The notes below the pieces were generated by a model, which saw nothing but the letters and a program-made list of their open reading frames with translations, did not search any database and was not told the origin of the DNA. Positions 1-7,204 of a stretch of DNA of 64,000 bases are shown piece after piece. The stretch's first letter is position 1; each line of letters opens with the position of its first letter. A program made the translations under genes and the position numbers. Source of the stretch: Stutzerimonas decontaminans (GTDB lineage: Bacteria; Pseudomonadota; Gammaproteobacteria; Pseudomonadales; Pseudomonadaceae); the NCBI RefSeq assembly GCF_000661915.1, contig NZ_CP007509.1, forward strand, positions 4,167,501 through 4,231,500, read 5' to 3'.

Positions 1-38
1 TCGACCAGCAGCACCCGCTCCTGCGTCACCTCAGTCAT
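1..38 (-). CDS. Response regulator, N-terminal fragment cut by window edge
   Basis: An ATG at 38 on the minus strand opens a frame reading MTEVTQERVLLV before the window ends. That is the usual start of a receiver domain (first beta strand leading to the acidic pair). It overlaps the end of the sensor kinase gene by 8 bases, so the two are one operon and translationally coupled. The kinase resembles AtoS/NtrY-like kinases, so a sigma-54-type regulator is possible, but the output domain is not visible. Confidence 0.6.
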   Translation of the reverse strand, partial: MTEVTQERVLLV

Positions 39-1512
39 GCTCGACCTCCTCGTCGATCAATGGCAGTGCGATACGGAAGGCCGCGCCCGGCAGGCTGCCG
101 TCGACCAGTTCGATACGTCCACCACACTCGCTGACCACGCCATGGGCCACTGCCAGCCCCAGCCCACTGCCCTCGCCCACCGGCTTGGTGGTAAAGAACG
201 GCTCGAACAGCGCCGCACGGTTTGCCTCGGCCACACCCGGGCCGTCGTCTTCCACCTGCAGCAGCAGCTCGTCTCCCTCGCGCCACCAGCTCAGCCGCAC
301 CAGCCCACCAGGGCTCGCCTGAGCGGCATTGCGCAACAGATTGGTCAGCGCCTGCTCGAAACGCGGCGGGTCGACACGGCAATAAACTGTTTGCGCTGGC
401 GCCAGCAGTTCCAGCCGAACCTGTAGCGCGGCCAGCTCATCGGCCACCGCCGCCGCGGCCGAGTGCGCCAGCACCTCGGCGGCCACCTTGCGCGGGAGCG
501 AACCGGCGGCGCGACCGAAATCCAGCAACTGGCGGACGATGGCACTGAGCCGCGCCACCTGCTGGCGAATCTGCAACAGCGCGCGGCGATGGGGTTCGGC
601 CAGGTCGTCGTCGCGCAACACCCGCTGCGCCTTGCCGTCGATGACGCTGAGCGGGCTGCCCAGCTCATGCGCCACCCCTGCTGCCAGCCGTCCTACCGCC
701 GCCAGCTGCTGGCTCTGGCGCAAGCGTGCCTGCAGCTGCTCTTCGCGGGTCTGCTGCTCGGCCACCTGGCGCTCGGCGGCGGCAATGCTGTCGAGCATCT
801 GGTTCAACGCGCCGGACAGCACGACGATTTCCTGCGGCCCGCTGCGTGGCGCTCGATGCTCGCGCTCCCCCGCGGCAACCCGCTCCATGCTGCGCGCCAG
901 CTGCTGCAGATGCTTGCCCACGGCTGAACGGTGGCCAAGCAGGATCACCACCAGCGCCACCCCGGCCAGTAAGCCACCCAGGCCCGCGGCGATCAGGCGC
1001 AGGCGGCGGATGTCCTGCTCGAAATCGCCCCAGCGCCGGGTCACCTGAAGCAGGCCGTTGATCTGCCCACCGCTCTCTTCCAGTGGCACGAAATAGGAAT
1101 AAACCGGGCGGCCATTGATGCGCTGATAGGTGCCGGTCAGTTCGCCTCCCGCGGTGAGCTGCTGGATCGCCGACTCGTCCTGATCCGGCTCCACCGCGCC
1201 GGCATAGGCGGCCAGTTTGCCGTCACGATCGTAGACATAGGCGCCATAGACGCGGCCGACGCCGAGTACCGATTCGAGAACCTGCTGCAGGGTGCGCTCG
1301 TGGTTCTTCTCCAGACTGGCGCTGAGCGGCAGGCGCACCGCTCTCGCCACCAGCTCGACCTCCGCCTGCAAGCGCCGCTCGCTGTTGCGCTCGACCGTCC
1401 AAAGCACCACCGAACTGAAGCCGAACATGATCGCCATCAGCGGCACGACGACCTTGAGCAAGAGTGCGCCGCGTAAGCTGGATGGACGCTGCCAGATTGA
1501 TACATGTGTCAT
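31..1512 (-). CDS. Membrane sensor histidine kinase
   Basis: 493 residues. It autophosphorylates on a histidine and passes phosphate to the regulator whose gene overlaps its 3' end. Visible order: short cytoplasmic tail, TM1 about 17–40, a periplasmic sensor region of about 130 residues, TM2 about 172–193, HAMP about 194–245, coiled coil, and a dimerisation domain with the phospho-acceptor in AHELGSPLS (His282). A GHKL ATPase domain follows, with N-box NLLRNAAQA, DDGPGVAE, the F-box FEPFFTTK and GSGLGLAV. All catalytic boxes are intact. The signal sensed cannot be read from the sequence. The gene is divergent from the DUF4168 gene, about 150 bp away. Confidence 0.88.
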   Translation of the reverse strand: MTHVSIWQRPSSLRGALLLKVVVPLMAIMFGFSSVVLWTVERNSERRLQAEVELVARAVRLPLSASLEKNHERTLQQVLESVLGVGRVYGAYVYDRDGKLAAYAGAVEPDQDESAIQQLTAGGELTGTYQRINGRPVYSYFVPLEESGGQINGLLQVTRRWGDFEQDIRRLRLIAAGLGGLLAGVALVVILLGHRSAVGKHLQQLARSMERVAAGEREHRAPRSGPQEIVVLSGALNQMLDSIAAAERQVAEQQTREEQLQARLRQSQQLAAVGRLAAGVAHELGSPLSVIDGKAQRVLRDDDLAEPHRRALLQIRQQVARLSAIVRQLLDFGRAAGSLPRKVAAEVLAHSAAAAVADELAALQVRLELLAPAQTVYCRVDPPRFEQALTNLLRNAAQASPGGLVRLSWWREGDELLLQVEDDGPGVAEANRAALFEPFFTTKPVGEGSGLGLAVAHGVVSECGGRIELVDGSLPGAAFRIALPLIDEEVEHD

Positions 1513-1661
1513 ATAGGCACACTACAGAGGCCCGACATATGGGTCCACCCTGCCCCGACGAAACGGTAAAGTCTTTAAACAACAATGGCTTAACTATTAA
1601 AGAGAAAGCTGGCACGGCTGCTGCAATAACCAATCCGTCTTTAACCGAAGCAGGAATGAAC

Positions 1662-2054
1662 ATGACTCAGCACAACGCTCGTCTCGCCTTCGCCGGAATT
1701 TTCTCGCTGTTCCTCGGCCTGGCCGCCCCCCTTGCATCGGCGCAATCAGCCAGCCCAGCCCCCACTGCTCAGCCGGCAACTGGCGCTCAGGCGCAGCAGT
1801 TCAGTGAAAAGAAACTGGAGAACTTCGCCGAATCACTGGGCGAGATCATGGAGATTCGCGAGGAGTTCACCGGCAAGCTGCAGAAGACCGAAGACGCCGA
1901 CAAGGCCCGTGAGCTTCAGCAGCAAGCCAACGAGAAAATGCTCGGTGTGATCGAGGAAAATGACATCAGCATCGACGAGTACAACGCCATCAACGAAGCC
2001 GTGCAGACCGACCCAGAACTGCGCAACCGCGTGATTGCGATGATGCAGCAGTGA
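1662..2054 (+). CDS. Secreted DUF4168-domain protein
   Basis: 130 residues from the ATG at 1662. That start is chosen because AGGA at 1652–1655 lies 6 bases upstream, while the in-frame ATG at 1656 abuts it. A clear signal peptide (residues 1 to about 28, ending ASAQ) is followed by a Ser/Pro/Ala/Gln-rich linker. A helical acidic domain comes next (FAESLGEIMEIREEFTGKL, then a second helix pair ending RNRVIAMMQQ), typical of DUF4168. Function is unknown; family members are small periplasmic or surface proteins. A strong terminator follows, so the gene is monocistronic. Confidence 0.8.
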   Translation: MTQHNARLAFAGIFSLFLGLAAPLASAQSASPAPTAQPATGAQAQQFSEKKLENFAESLGEIMEIREEFTGKLQKTEDADKARELQQQANEKMLGVIEENDISIDEYNAINEAVQTDPELRNRVIAMMQQ

Positions 2055-2359
2055 TTGCACCACTGACACCGCGCGGCGCTGTCTGAGGCGTTCGCGCTGG
2101 GTGACAAGCAAGCCCCGCCTGGCCGATGCCGGCGGGGCTTCTTGCGTTGGGGTGCCAGAATCCTGCAAGCGCCCGATTCCAAACGGGATATCTGACAAGA
2201 AGCAATCGGTCGGGCGGCCATCCTCCAGATTCGTATTCAGCGCTATCCACCGCGCTTGGAGCCCTCCACAAGAACCCTACCTCGCAGTTTTGCCAGCGAC
2301 GCAAAGCTGAGCCCCACGCGACCGCACCGCCCACCGAAGAGGCGATAACGCGCCCCGAC
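2055..2359. other. Intergenic region between convergent genes
   Basis: About 300 bases between the DUF4168 gene and the convergent hydrolase gene. It holds the hairpin terminator at 2110–2140. No open frame with a ribosome site or recognisable product is seen in the rest. Confidence 0.5.
2110..2145 (+). terminator. Rho-independent terminator of the DUF4168 gene
   Basis: AAGCCCCGCC at 2110–2119 pairs perfectly with GGCGGGGCTT at 2131–2140 over an 11-base loop, followed by a short T-containing tail. It lies 55 bases after the stop codon. Confidence 0.8.
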
Positions 2360-3256
2360 TCAACGACCACACGCCCCGGGCGCAAGGCGCGTGCGAAAGT
2401 CGAAGTAGTGTTCAAGCACCTGCTCCGGCGCCTCGACCTGCGGGTAGTGGCCGATGCCCTCCAGCAGCACGGTATCGGGCGCAGGAATCAGCTCGCGGTA
2501 GCGGGCGACCATGTGCGCACCAGAAATCGGATCGGCCGCGCCGTCGATCACCCGCAACGGCACGTTGCAGCGCTGCATGGCCGTTACCCAGCGCTCGCGT
2601 TGCCTGACGCGCTCCGGCATGTAGCGGATCAGCCGGTGCATCACCGCAGGCCCATTGCCCTCGGCGATCAGTCGCCAGTAATCGTCCAGCTCGGAGTCGC
2701 TCGGCTGCGTCTGCGCACCGAATACCTTTCCGAAGGTCGCCCCTAGCGAACGCCGCGAGAACAGCCTGCCCAGTAGAAAGCCGAACGGGCCGAGCAGCAA
2801 CTTCTGCACTCGCACCGGGTGATGGGTTTCAGGGGACAGCCCGCCATTGAGAAACACGCAGCTGGCCAGCGCGATGCGCCCTTCACAATGCCGCGCCAGC
2901 AGCTCCTGAGCGACGCTGTCGCCATAGTCATGGGCCAGCACATGGATTGCACCGTCGATACCCAGCTCCGCCAGCAGCGCCTGTTGCAGATCAGCCTGCT
3001 CGATCAGGCTGTAGGCGTGCCCGCGCGGCTTGGCCGAATAGCCGAAGCCGAGCATGTCGCAGGCAATCAGCCGATAGCGCACCGCCAGTGGCTGCCAGAC
3101 CTTGTGCCAGTCCCAGCTGGCAGTGGGAAAGCCATGGATCAGCAGCAGCGGCTCACCTTCGCCGGCCGTCCAGTAGCGGATGCGCTTGCCGCCGAACGAG
3201 AACTCGCGAGCGCTGGCGCGCCAGGCGTCCAGCGCTATGCCGTCGGTGGTACTCAT
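2360..3256 (-). CDS. MEST-like alpha/beta hydrolase
   Basis: 298 residues from ATG 3256; an in-frame start at 3310 is less likely because family similarity begins near MSTTDGIALDAWR. It has the alpha/beta-hydrolase fold. HGFPTASWDWH is the oxyanion-hole motif. LAHDYGDSVAQELL carries the nucleophile-elbow aspartate as in haloalkane dehalogenase and epoxide hydrolase relatives, and closely matches the mammalian MEST (mesoderm-specific transcript) signature. The acid is in DGAADPISG and the catalytic histidine in GIGHYPQVE. No signal peptide is seen, so it is cytoplasmic. The substrate is unknown. It stands alone, convergent with the DUF4168 gene. Confidence 0.85.
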   Translation of the reverse strand: MSTTDGIALDAWRASAREFSFGGKRIRYWTAGEGEPLLLIHGFPTASWDWHKVWQPLAVRYRLIACDMLGFGYSAKPRGHAYSLIEQADLQQALLAELGIDGAIHVLAHDYGDSVAQELLARHCEGRIALASCVFLNGGLSPETHHPVRVQKLLLGPFGFLLGRLFSRRSLGATFGKVFGAQTQPSDSELDDYWRLIAEGNGPAVMHRLIRYMPERVRQRERWVTAMQRCNVPLRVIDGAADPISGAHMVARYRELIPAPDTVLLEGIGHYPQVEAPEQVLEHYFDFRTRLAPGACGR

Positions 3257-3472
3257 TAGCTTTTCTTGTTTTTGTGGAGACGAAGACAGTCTAGCGGTCT
3301 GGTGTGGCACGACGATTTGCCCTGCCGGCCAGGTTAATGGCTCGGCGAGTCAGGTAAGCGCGGAGGCTCAGCTGTTGCCAGTTAGCTGGCGGCAGGGCAT
3401 GGCGCCTTCCCTTATTGAGGAGGCGGCTCTCACGGAAGCGCAGGTCGTAGACGGCCAGTCCGAGCTGGGCGA

Positions 3473-3862
3473 TCAGCGCCGCATCCGCTCGGCCAATCGC
3501 AACTGCCGGTAATCCTCGTGTGTACAGGTACTGGGTTCATCGCCGGTGAGGTCATAGCAGCGTTGGCCGTAGCCCATCGGCCAATATGCGATGCCTACCG
3601 GCGGCCAGAAAATCGAAGCCACCCGAAAGCGGCTTCGCAGCTTGCCGCTCTTGACCGTCAGTGATTGACGATCTACCAGCCGGTAGGGAATACCGCCCGC
3701 CGCGCCCCATGAGAACGGACGGCTGCGCACAAGCCCCTGATCGAAACTGGCGGGGCGTTCGTTGACGAGGAGTCGAGTTTCATCCGGCAATTTGAACCAA
3801 GCCCCGGTCGAACAACCAGTGACGAACAAAACGAGGGGAAACAACAGGGTACGGGCTTGCAT
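3473..3862 (-). CDS. Small putative lipoprotein, unknown function
   Basis: 129 residues. ATG 3862 is preferred over a TTG two codons upstream because AAGGA lies 7 bases before it. The N-terminus (MQARTLLFPLVLFVTGC) is a lipoprotein signal peptide with lipobox VTGC. The mature part is basic and contains two further cysteines (QRCYDL and STCTHE) that could pair. No known domain was recognised. The next lipoprotein gene upstream on the same strand is 108 bases away and may be co-transcribed. Confidence 0.6.
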   Translation of the reverse strand: MQARTLLFPLVLFVTGCSTGAWFKLPDETRLLVNERPASFDQGLVRSRPFSWGAAGGIPYRLVDRQSLTVKSGKLRSRFRVASIFWPPVGIAYWPMGYGQRCYDLTGDEPSTCTHEDYRQLRLAERMRR

Positions 3863-3970
3863 ACACAATCCTTGAAAAGAAAGGCGACATTCCTTTCGCG
3901 CATGGGCGCGCGCAGCCGCCCAGAGGGTTAAATGATCAGATCCGCCAGCAAAAACGAATAACTGCAGCCG

Positions 3971-4654
3971 TCAATAAACGCCATCACGACCAAAGCGGGG
4001 GATGAACAGCTCGGCAGCAGCTTTACGTACCGGCTCAGACTGGACTGGCTCACCTTGGGCCGTATCGATCACCACATCGCCACCGAGCGCCTGCACGACC
4101 GTCGGCTGCGCCAGCAAGGAGGCAAGTGCGTTCCGACCTGCCTGGGTGTAGTCATAGATGCGGTCGGACCCGCGGGCATGTGCCACTGCCAGCTGCTGAC
4201 CTGTTTGGTCGATCAACTCGGCACGCAACGAATAAGTAAGAATCTCGCCAATAGCGGCCTCACTTTTCCATTCCTGAATGGAAACGTCGAGCAACAGCAC
4301 ACCCGGTTTCGAAGCTGCTTTCGCGCCAACATCAGCCACGCGCGCAGCGACGCCTTTACGTTCAAAGCCACCGATAAGCGCTGCTTGCAGATCGCTGGCC
4401 AAGGGGCGGCCAGAGCGGGTATTTACGTCATAAGGAATGTAGTAACTGCCTCGAACAAGCCCTACGAACGTACCTTTCTTGTTGCCAGATACCACGTAGG
4501 GTCGAGCGTCGGACACTCTCACTTCCACCGACTGGGGAGGGACGTTCGGCATTGAAGGAAAACTGTGTGCGTAATCGACCTTCCTGCCATAGGCACACCC
4601 GGTGAGCATGAGACAAATGATTGCAAAACAAACAAAGCGAGGCATATCCGGCAT
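3971..4654 (-). CDS. Putative lipoprotein, unknown function
   Basis: 227 residues with an N-terminal lipoprotein signal (hydrophobic stretch ending MLTGCAYG, lipobox LTGC). The body suggests an outer-membrane-anchored periplasmic domain of the YajG-like type: a paired-strand region VEVRVSDARPYVVSG, then LASDLQAALIGGFERKGV and a strand-rich part LLLDVSIQEWKSE. This is inferred from general shape, not a firm family match. It is followed by the smaller lipoprotein gene on the same strand. Confidence 0.65.
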   Translation of the reverse strand: MPDMPRFVCFAIICLMLTGCAYGRKVDYAHSFPSMPNVPPQSVEVRVSDARPYVVSGNKKGTFVGLVRGSYYIPYDVNTRSGRPLASDLQAALIGGFERKGVAARVADVGAKAASKPGVLLLDVSIQEWKSEAAIGEILTYSLRAELIDQTGQQLAVAHARGSDRIYDYTQAGRNALASLLAQPTVVQALGGDVVIDTAQGEPVQSEPVRKAAAELFIPRFGRDGVY

Positions 4655-4770
4655 CCATTCCAGTTGAGCAGGGTTTCACATACACATAGGTATCACCTCA
4701 TCACCAACGTCGATCGTTAGGCGATGTGGCGATAGCGAAAGCACGCATGATACTTAATTGCCAGCACCCA

Positions 4771-4796
4771 AAAACAGGGGCAGTCTGTTTATTGGC
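4771..4796 (+). repeat. Left inverted repeat flanking the REP-associated transposase
   Basis: AAAACAGGGGCAGTCTGTTT then ATTGGC. Read inverted, it matches 5305–5330 on the other side of the transposase gene (shared core AGGGGCAG, T, TTTATT). The transposase stop codon lies inside this copy. Confidence 0.6.
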
Positions 4797-5226
4797 GAAT
4801 CCAGCGAAAAACGGCGTTCCCTTTTCGCTGTTTCCTTTTTCGCTTTTCTGGGTTCAGTTCGATAGAGCGAGAACATGCAAGTAGATAGGTTTCAGTTTGT
4901 ACGACGCTCGATTTATAGCGACTTTCCCAAAGCGTTCCAGACCGGCCTTCCAATCGATTTCGATACCGAGTGGCTCGTGCAGCGAGTGCTTTCATCAACT
5001 GACCTAGCCCTGCTATCGCCTCACCCGGAGCCATCAGCAAGTGAACATGGTTCGTCATCAAGCAGTAGGCGTAAACCTTGACGCCAAAGGCATCCTTCAG
5101 CTCATGCAGATCGGCCAGGTATCGCTGGTAATCTTCGTCAGCGGCGAACACGGCCTGGCGGTTGTGGCCTCGCTGGACGACATGGTGCGGGTAGTTCGCT
5201 AAAACAAGACGGCCCATCCTGGGCAT
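4789..5226 (-). CDS. REP-associated tyrosine transposase (RAYT, IS200-like), C-terminally truncated
   Basis: 145 residues from ATG 5226, chosen because GGAG lies 9 bases upstream; an in-frame ATG at 5241 is the alternative. The family is Y1_Tnp/HUH: YPHHVVQRGHNRQ at the N-terminus, the HUH metal motif in MTNHVHLL, and the region carrying the candidate catalytic tyrosine in LWESRYKSS. Relatives are normally 200 or more residues and continue past IELNP into a conserved basic tail. Here the frame turns into KRKRKQRKGNAVFRWIRQ and stops within the flanking repeat, and the usual RYIELNP reads RSIELNP. It is probably a decayed element. Confidence 0.8.
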   Translation of the reverse strand: MPRMGRLVLANYPHHVVQRGHNRQAVFAADEDYQRYLADLHELKDAFGVKVYAYCLMTNHVHLLMAPGEAIAGLGQLMKALAARATRYRNRLEGRSGTLWESRYKSSVVQTETYLLACSRSIELNPEKRKRKQRKGNAVFRWIRQ

Positions 5227-5304
5227 AGTGGTGCTCTCCATTCCATGGGTAAGGCGTCAGAGTAGTGAAGCCCCGAAAGCGGTCTGGAGCACATGTCGCA
5301 TAGG

Positions 5305-5330
5305 GCGGAAAATAAATCTGCCCCTTTTCC
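5305..5330 (-). repeat. Right inverted repeat flanking the REP-associated transposase
   Basis: On the minus strand it reads AAAAGGGGCAGATTTATTTT then CCGCC, the inverted partner of 4771–4796. A related motif (AAGGGGACAGATT on the minus strand) recurs at 6857–6870 beside the IS3 element. Confidence 0.6.
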
Positions 5331-5338
5331 TTTTTCAC

Positions 5339-5569
5339 TTATTCATCATAATCCTTGGGTTTATTGTAATCATACTCAATATTAAAGCGGCCATCAGGGT
5401 AAAGAATAAATACCAACCCCCAAATACGACGCCCATCCTTTTTCAGCAGATCATCCCGAAGGAAAAGAGCGGCATCAAGCCCCTCCCAAAGGGACTCCGG
5501 AGTCGTCTCAAATCCACCCTCCTCATATTTCTTGCCTTGATACATAAGCCACTGGGAGCCTGAAGCCAT
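5339..5569 (-). pseudogene. C-terminal remnant of a YezG-type (DUF600) immunity protein
   Basis: 76 residues from the only ATG. The frame stays open upstream through CKM... into the IS3 border, so the start is missing. The visible part ends LRDDLLKKDGRRIWGLVFI then LYPDGRFNIEYDYNKP. This is the closing helix plus beta strands of YezG/DUF600 proteins, which neutralise nuclease toxins of polymorphic toxin systems. The first half is absent and is not found across the IS3 element. It lies 1.3 kb downstream of the CDI immunity gene, as expected for an old toxin–immunity cassette. The family assignment is by pattern and moderately sure. Confidence 0.55.
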
Positions 5570-5665
5570 TTTGCAAAATATCTGTACACGGCAACCAGCG
5601 CTGAACTGACCCTGATTTTACGGACACCTCGAATGTGACTATACCGTCAGAGAGGAAGGTGTCCC

Positions 5666-5968
5666 ATGACCGACAAACGTACGTATCAACGCTACAGCCC
5701 AGAGTTCAAGCGAGAGGCTGTACGCCAGCTCACCGACACGGATAAGTCCTGTACGCAGCTTGCGCGCGAGCTCGGCATCCGTGTCAACCAGCTCTACAAG
5801 TGGAAGCAGCAGATTGATCAGAGCCAAGCCGATGCCTTTCCAGGGTCTGGCCGCCAGGCAGAAGCTGATGGTGAAGTTGCCCAGCTGAAACGCGAACTGG
5901 AGCGGTTGCGCGAAGAGAACGAAATCCTAAAAAAGGCGGCTGCGTACTTTGCCAAGAGCCTCGTGTGA
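5666..5968 (+). CDS. IS3-family transposase OrfA
   Basis: 100 residues: an N-terminal helix-turn-helix (YSPEFKREAVRQL to LGIRVNQLYKWKQQ) that binds the element's ends, followed by a leucine-zipper coiled coil (LKRELERLREENEILKKA). Near the 3' end the slippery heptamer A AAA AAG (5929–5935) is in phase for a −1 shift into orfB, and the orfB frame is open from there. The fused OrfAB transposase can therefore be made. The stop codon overlaps the GTG of orfB. Confidence 0.92.
   Translation: MTDKRTYQRYSPEFKREAVRQLTDTDKSCTQLARELGIRVNQLYKWKQQIDQSQADAFPGSGRQAEADGEVAQLKRELERLREENEILKKAAAYFAKSLV
5929..5935 (+). promoter_or_regulatory. Programmed −1 frameshift heptamer of the IS3 element
   Basis: A AAA AAG in the codon phase CTA AAA AAG of orfA. 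The −1 frame (orfB) has no stop between here and the orfB start at 5965. This is the classic IS3-family mechanism for producing OrfAB. Confidence 0.8.
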
Positions 5969-6828
5969 AGTACGCCTTCGTCCGTGATCATGCAGCGCAA
6001 TATCCGATCCGCAGGCTTTGTCGAACGGTTGGAGCTTCGCCAAGTGGATACTATGCCTGGCTTAACAGAGCCGAGTCTCGACGTTCAAAAGCAAACCGCA
6101 CATTGCTTGCCCAGATCGAGACCGTTCATTTCGATAGCCGTCAAACGTATGGCCCTATCCGGATTCATCGGGAGCTGCACAGCCAAGGCAGCACCGCAGG
6201 CCTGAACCGTATAGCCCGTTTGAAGCGGGAGGCGGGCCTCAGAACGAGGCAGGCCTTGGTATGGCAGCAGGCTGGTCGTGGAAGGACCTTTGAGCACATC
6301 GTTGAGCACCGGCTACTGAGACGCTTCTACGCGGATCGACCAAATGAGCGCTGGGTGGCGGACATCACATTCATCCCAACAGCCCAAGGATGGCTTTACT
6401 TGTCGGTGATTATGGATCTTTACTCTCGGCTGATCGTAGGCTGGGCGATGGATAAAAAACCCAGTCAGGAATTGGCAACGTTAGCGCTCGAAATGAGCTT
6501 GGGCAGGCGTGCCAAACCGATTGGATTGTTGCTACACACCGACCAAGGAGTGCAGTACAGAACTGCTCGCTACCAGGCGTTGCTGGCTCAAAACAATATC
6601 CAACCGAGCATGAGCCGTAAGGGCAATTGCCATGACAACGCAGCGATGGAGAGCTTCTTCCATACCCTGAAAACCGAGCATGTACGTCACCACAAGTACC
6701 GTACCTTCGACGAAGCCCGGCAAAGCCTATTCGACTACATTGAGGTTTTTTACAACCGGCAGCGACGGCATTCATACCTGGCGTACATGACGCCGTTTGA
6801 GTATGAGCGCCTACACGCTGTCTCTTAG
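5965..6828 (+). CDS. IS3-family transposase OrfB (DDE integrase core)
   Basis: 287 residues, with its own GTG start overlapping the orfA stop, or produced as the C-terminal part of OrfAB by frameshifting. N-terminal helix-turn-helix-like region (VGASPSGYYAWLNR), then the rve integrase fold with the DDE residues in WVADITFIP, HTDQGVQYR and NAAMESFFHTLK. The C-terminal signature is YNRQRRHSYLAYMTPFEYE. All catalytic residues are present and the length is normal. Confidence 0.93.
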   Translation: MKYAFVRDHAAQYPIRRLCRTVGASPSGYYAWLNRAESRRSKANRTLLAQIETVHFDSRQTYGPIRIHRELHSQGSTAGLNRIARLKREAGLRTRQALVWQQAGRGRTFEHIVEHRLLRRFYADRPNERWVADITFIPTAQGWLYLSVIMDLYSRLIVGWAMDKKPSQELATLALEMSLGRRAKPIGLLLHTDQGVQYRTARYQALLAQNNIQPSMSRKGNCHDNAAMESFFHTLKTEHVRHHKYRTFDEARQSLFDYIEVFYNRQRRHSYLAYMTPFEYERLHAVS

Positions 6829-6886
6829 GCCGGTGTCCGTGAAACCGGGGCTAGTTCAATCTGTCCCCTTCTCCCCTCTACTTATG

Positions 6887-7204
6887 CTACTCAGGGATTT
6901 CTGTCCAAACCCCAGACCTTATCAAAAATTCAGCATCATCAGCTATAGCGTCAAAAAAGCTAGATAAACTTATTGCATGGGTACGTATCATCATCAATGC
7001 ACGCTGGGCAACTAAGTCATCCGAACCACCTGAATTAAGCGCCTCTATAGACCTATTCAGCAGGCCAGCATATTTAGCACAAGCCTCATCCATATTGCAT
7101 CCATAATCAATACTTAACTTACCACTATCGAAACCACCAACTTTTTCTTTTGCAATTTCTTCAAATAGAGTTCTTAAAACATCAAGAGACAAAAGCTCAT
7201 TCAT
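6887..7204 (-). CDS. cdiI: Candidate CDI immunity protein
   Basis: 105 residues, acidic, predicted all-helical from its sequence, without signal peptide or recognised domain. It starts with ATG overlapping the cdiA stop (ATGA, 7201–7204), exactly where immunity genes sit in cdiBAI loci. It is A+T-richer than the surrounding genome, as is the toxin tip of cdiA, consistent with a swapped toxin–immunity cassette. Its expected job is to bind and block the CdiA C-terminal toxin in the cytoplasm. The assignment rests on position, size and overlap, not sequence family. Confidence 0.65.
   Translation of the reverse strand: MNELLSLDVLRTLFEEIAKEKVGGFDSGKLSIDYGCNMDEACAKYAGLLNRSIEALNSGGSDDLVAQRALMMIRTHAISLSSFFDAIADDAEFLIRSGVWTEIPE

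Larger units (their letters stand above)
5602..6858 (+). mobile_element. IS3-family insertion sequence, intact
   Basis: A 1257-bp element bounded by imperfect 27-bp inverted repeats: 5602–5628 (starts TGAACTGACCC, ends ACGGACACC) and 6832–6858 (inverted: starts TGAACTAGCCC, ends ACGGACACC). It carries orfA and orfB in the overlapping IS3 arrangement. The bases just outside the ends (GCGC and ATCT) do not match, so no target duplication is visible, suggesting later rearrangement or deletion at one side. Both open frames are full length, so the element may be active. Confidence 0.9.
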
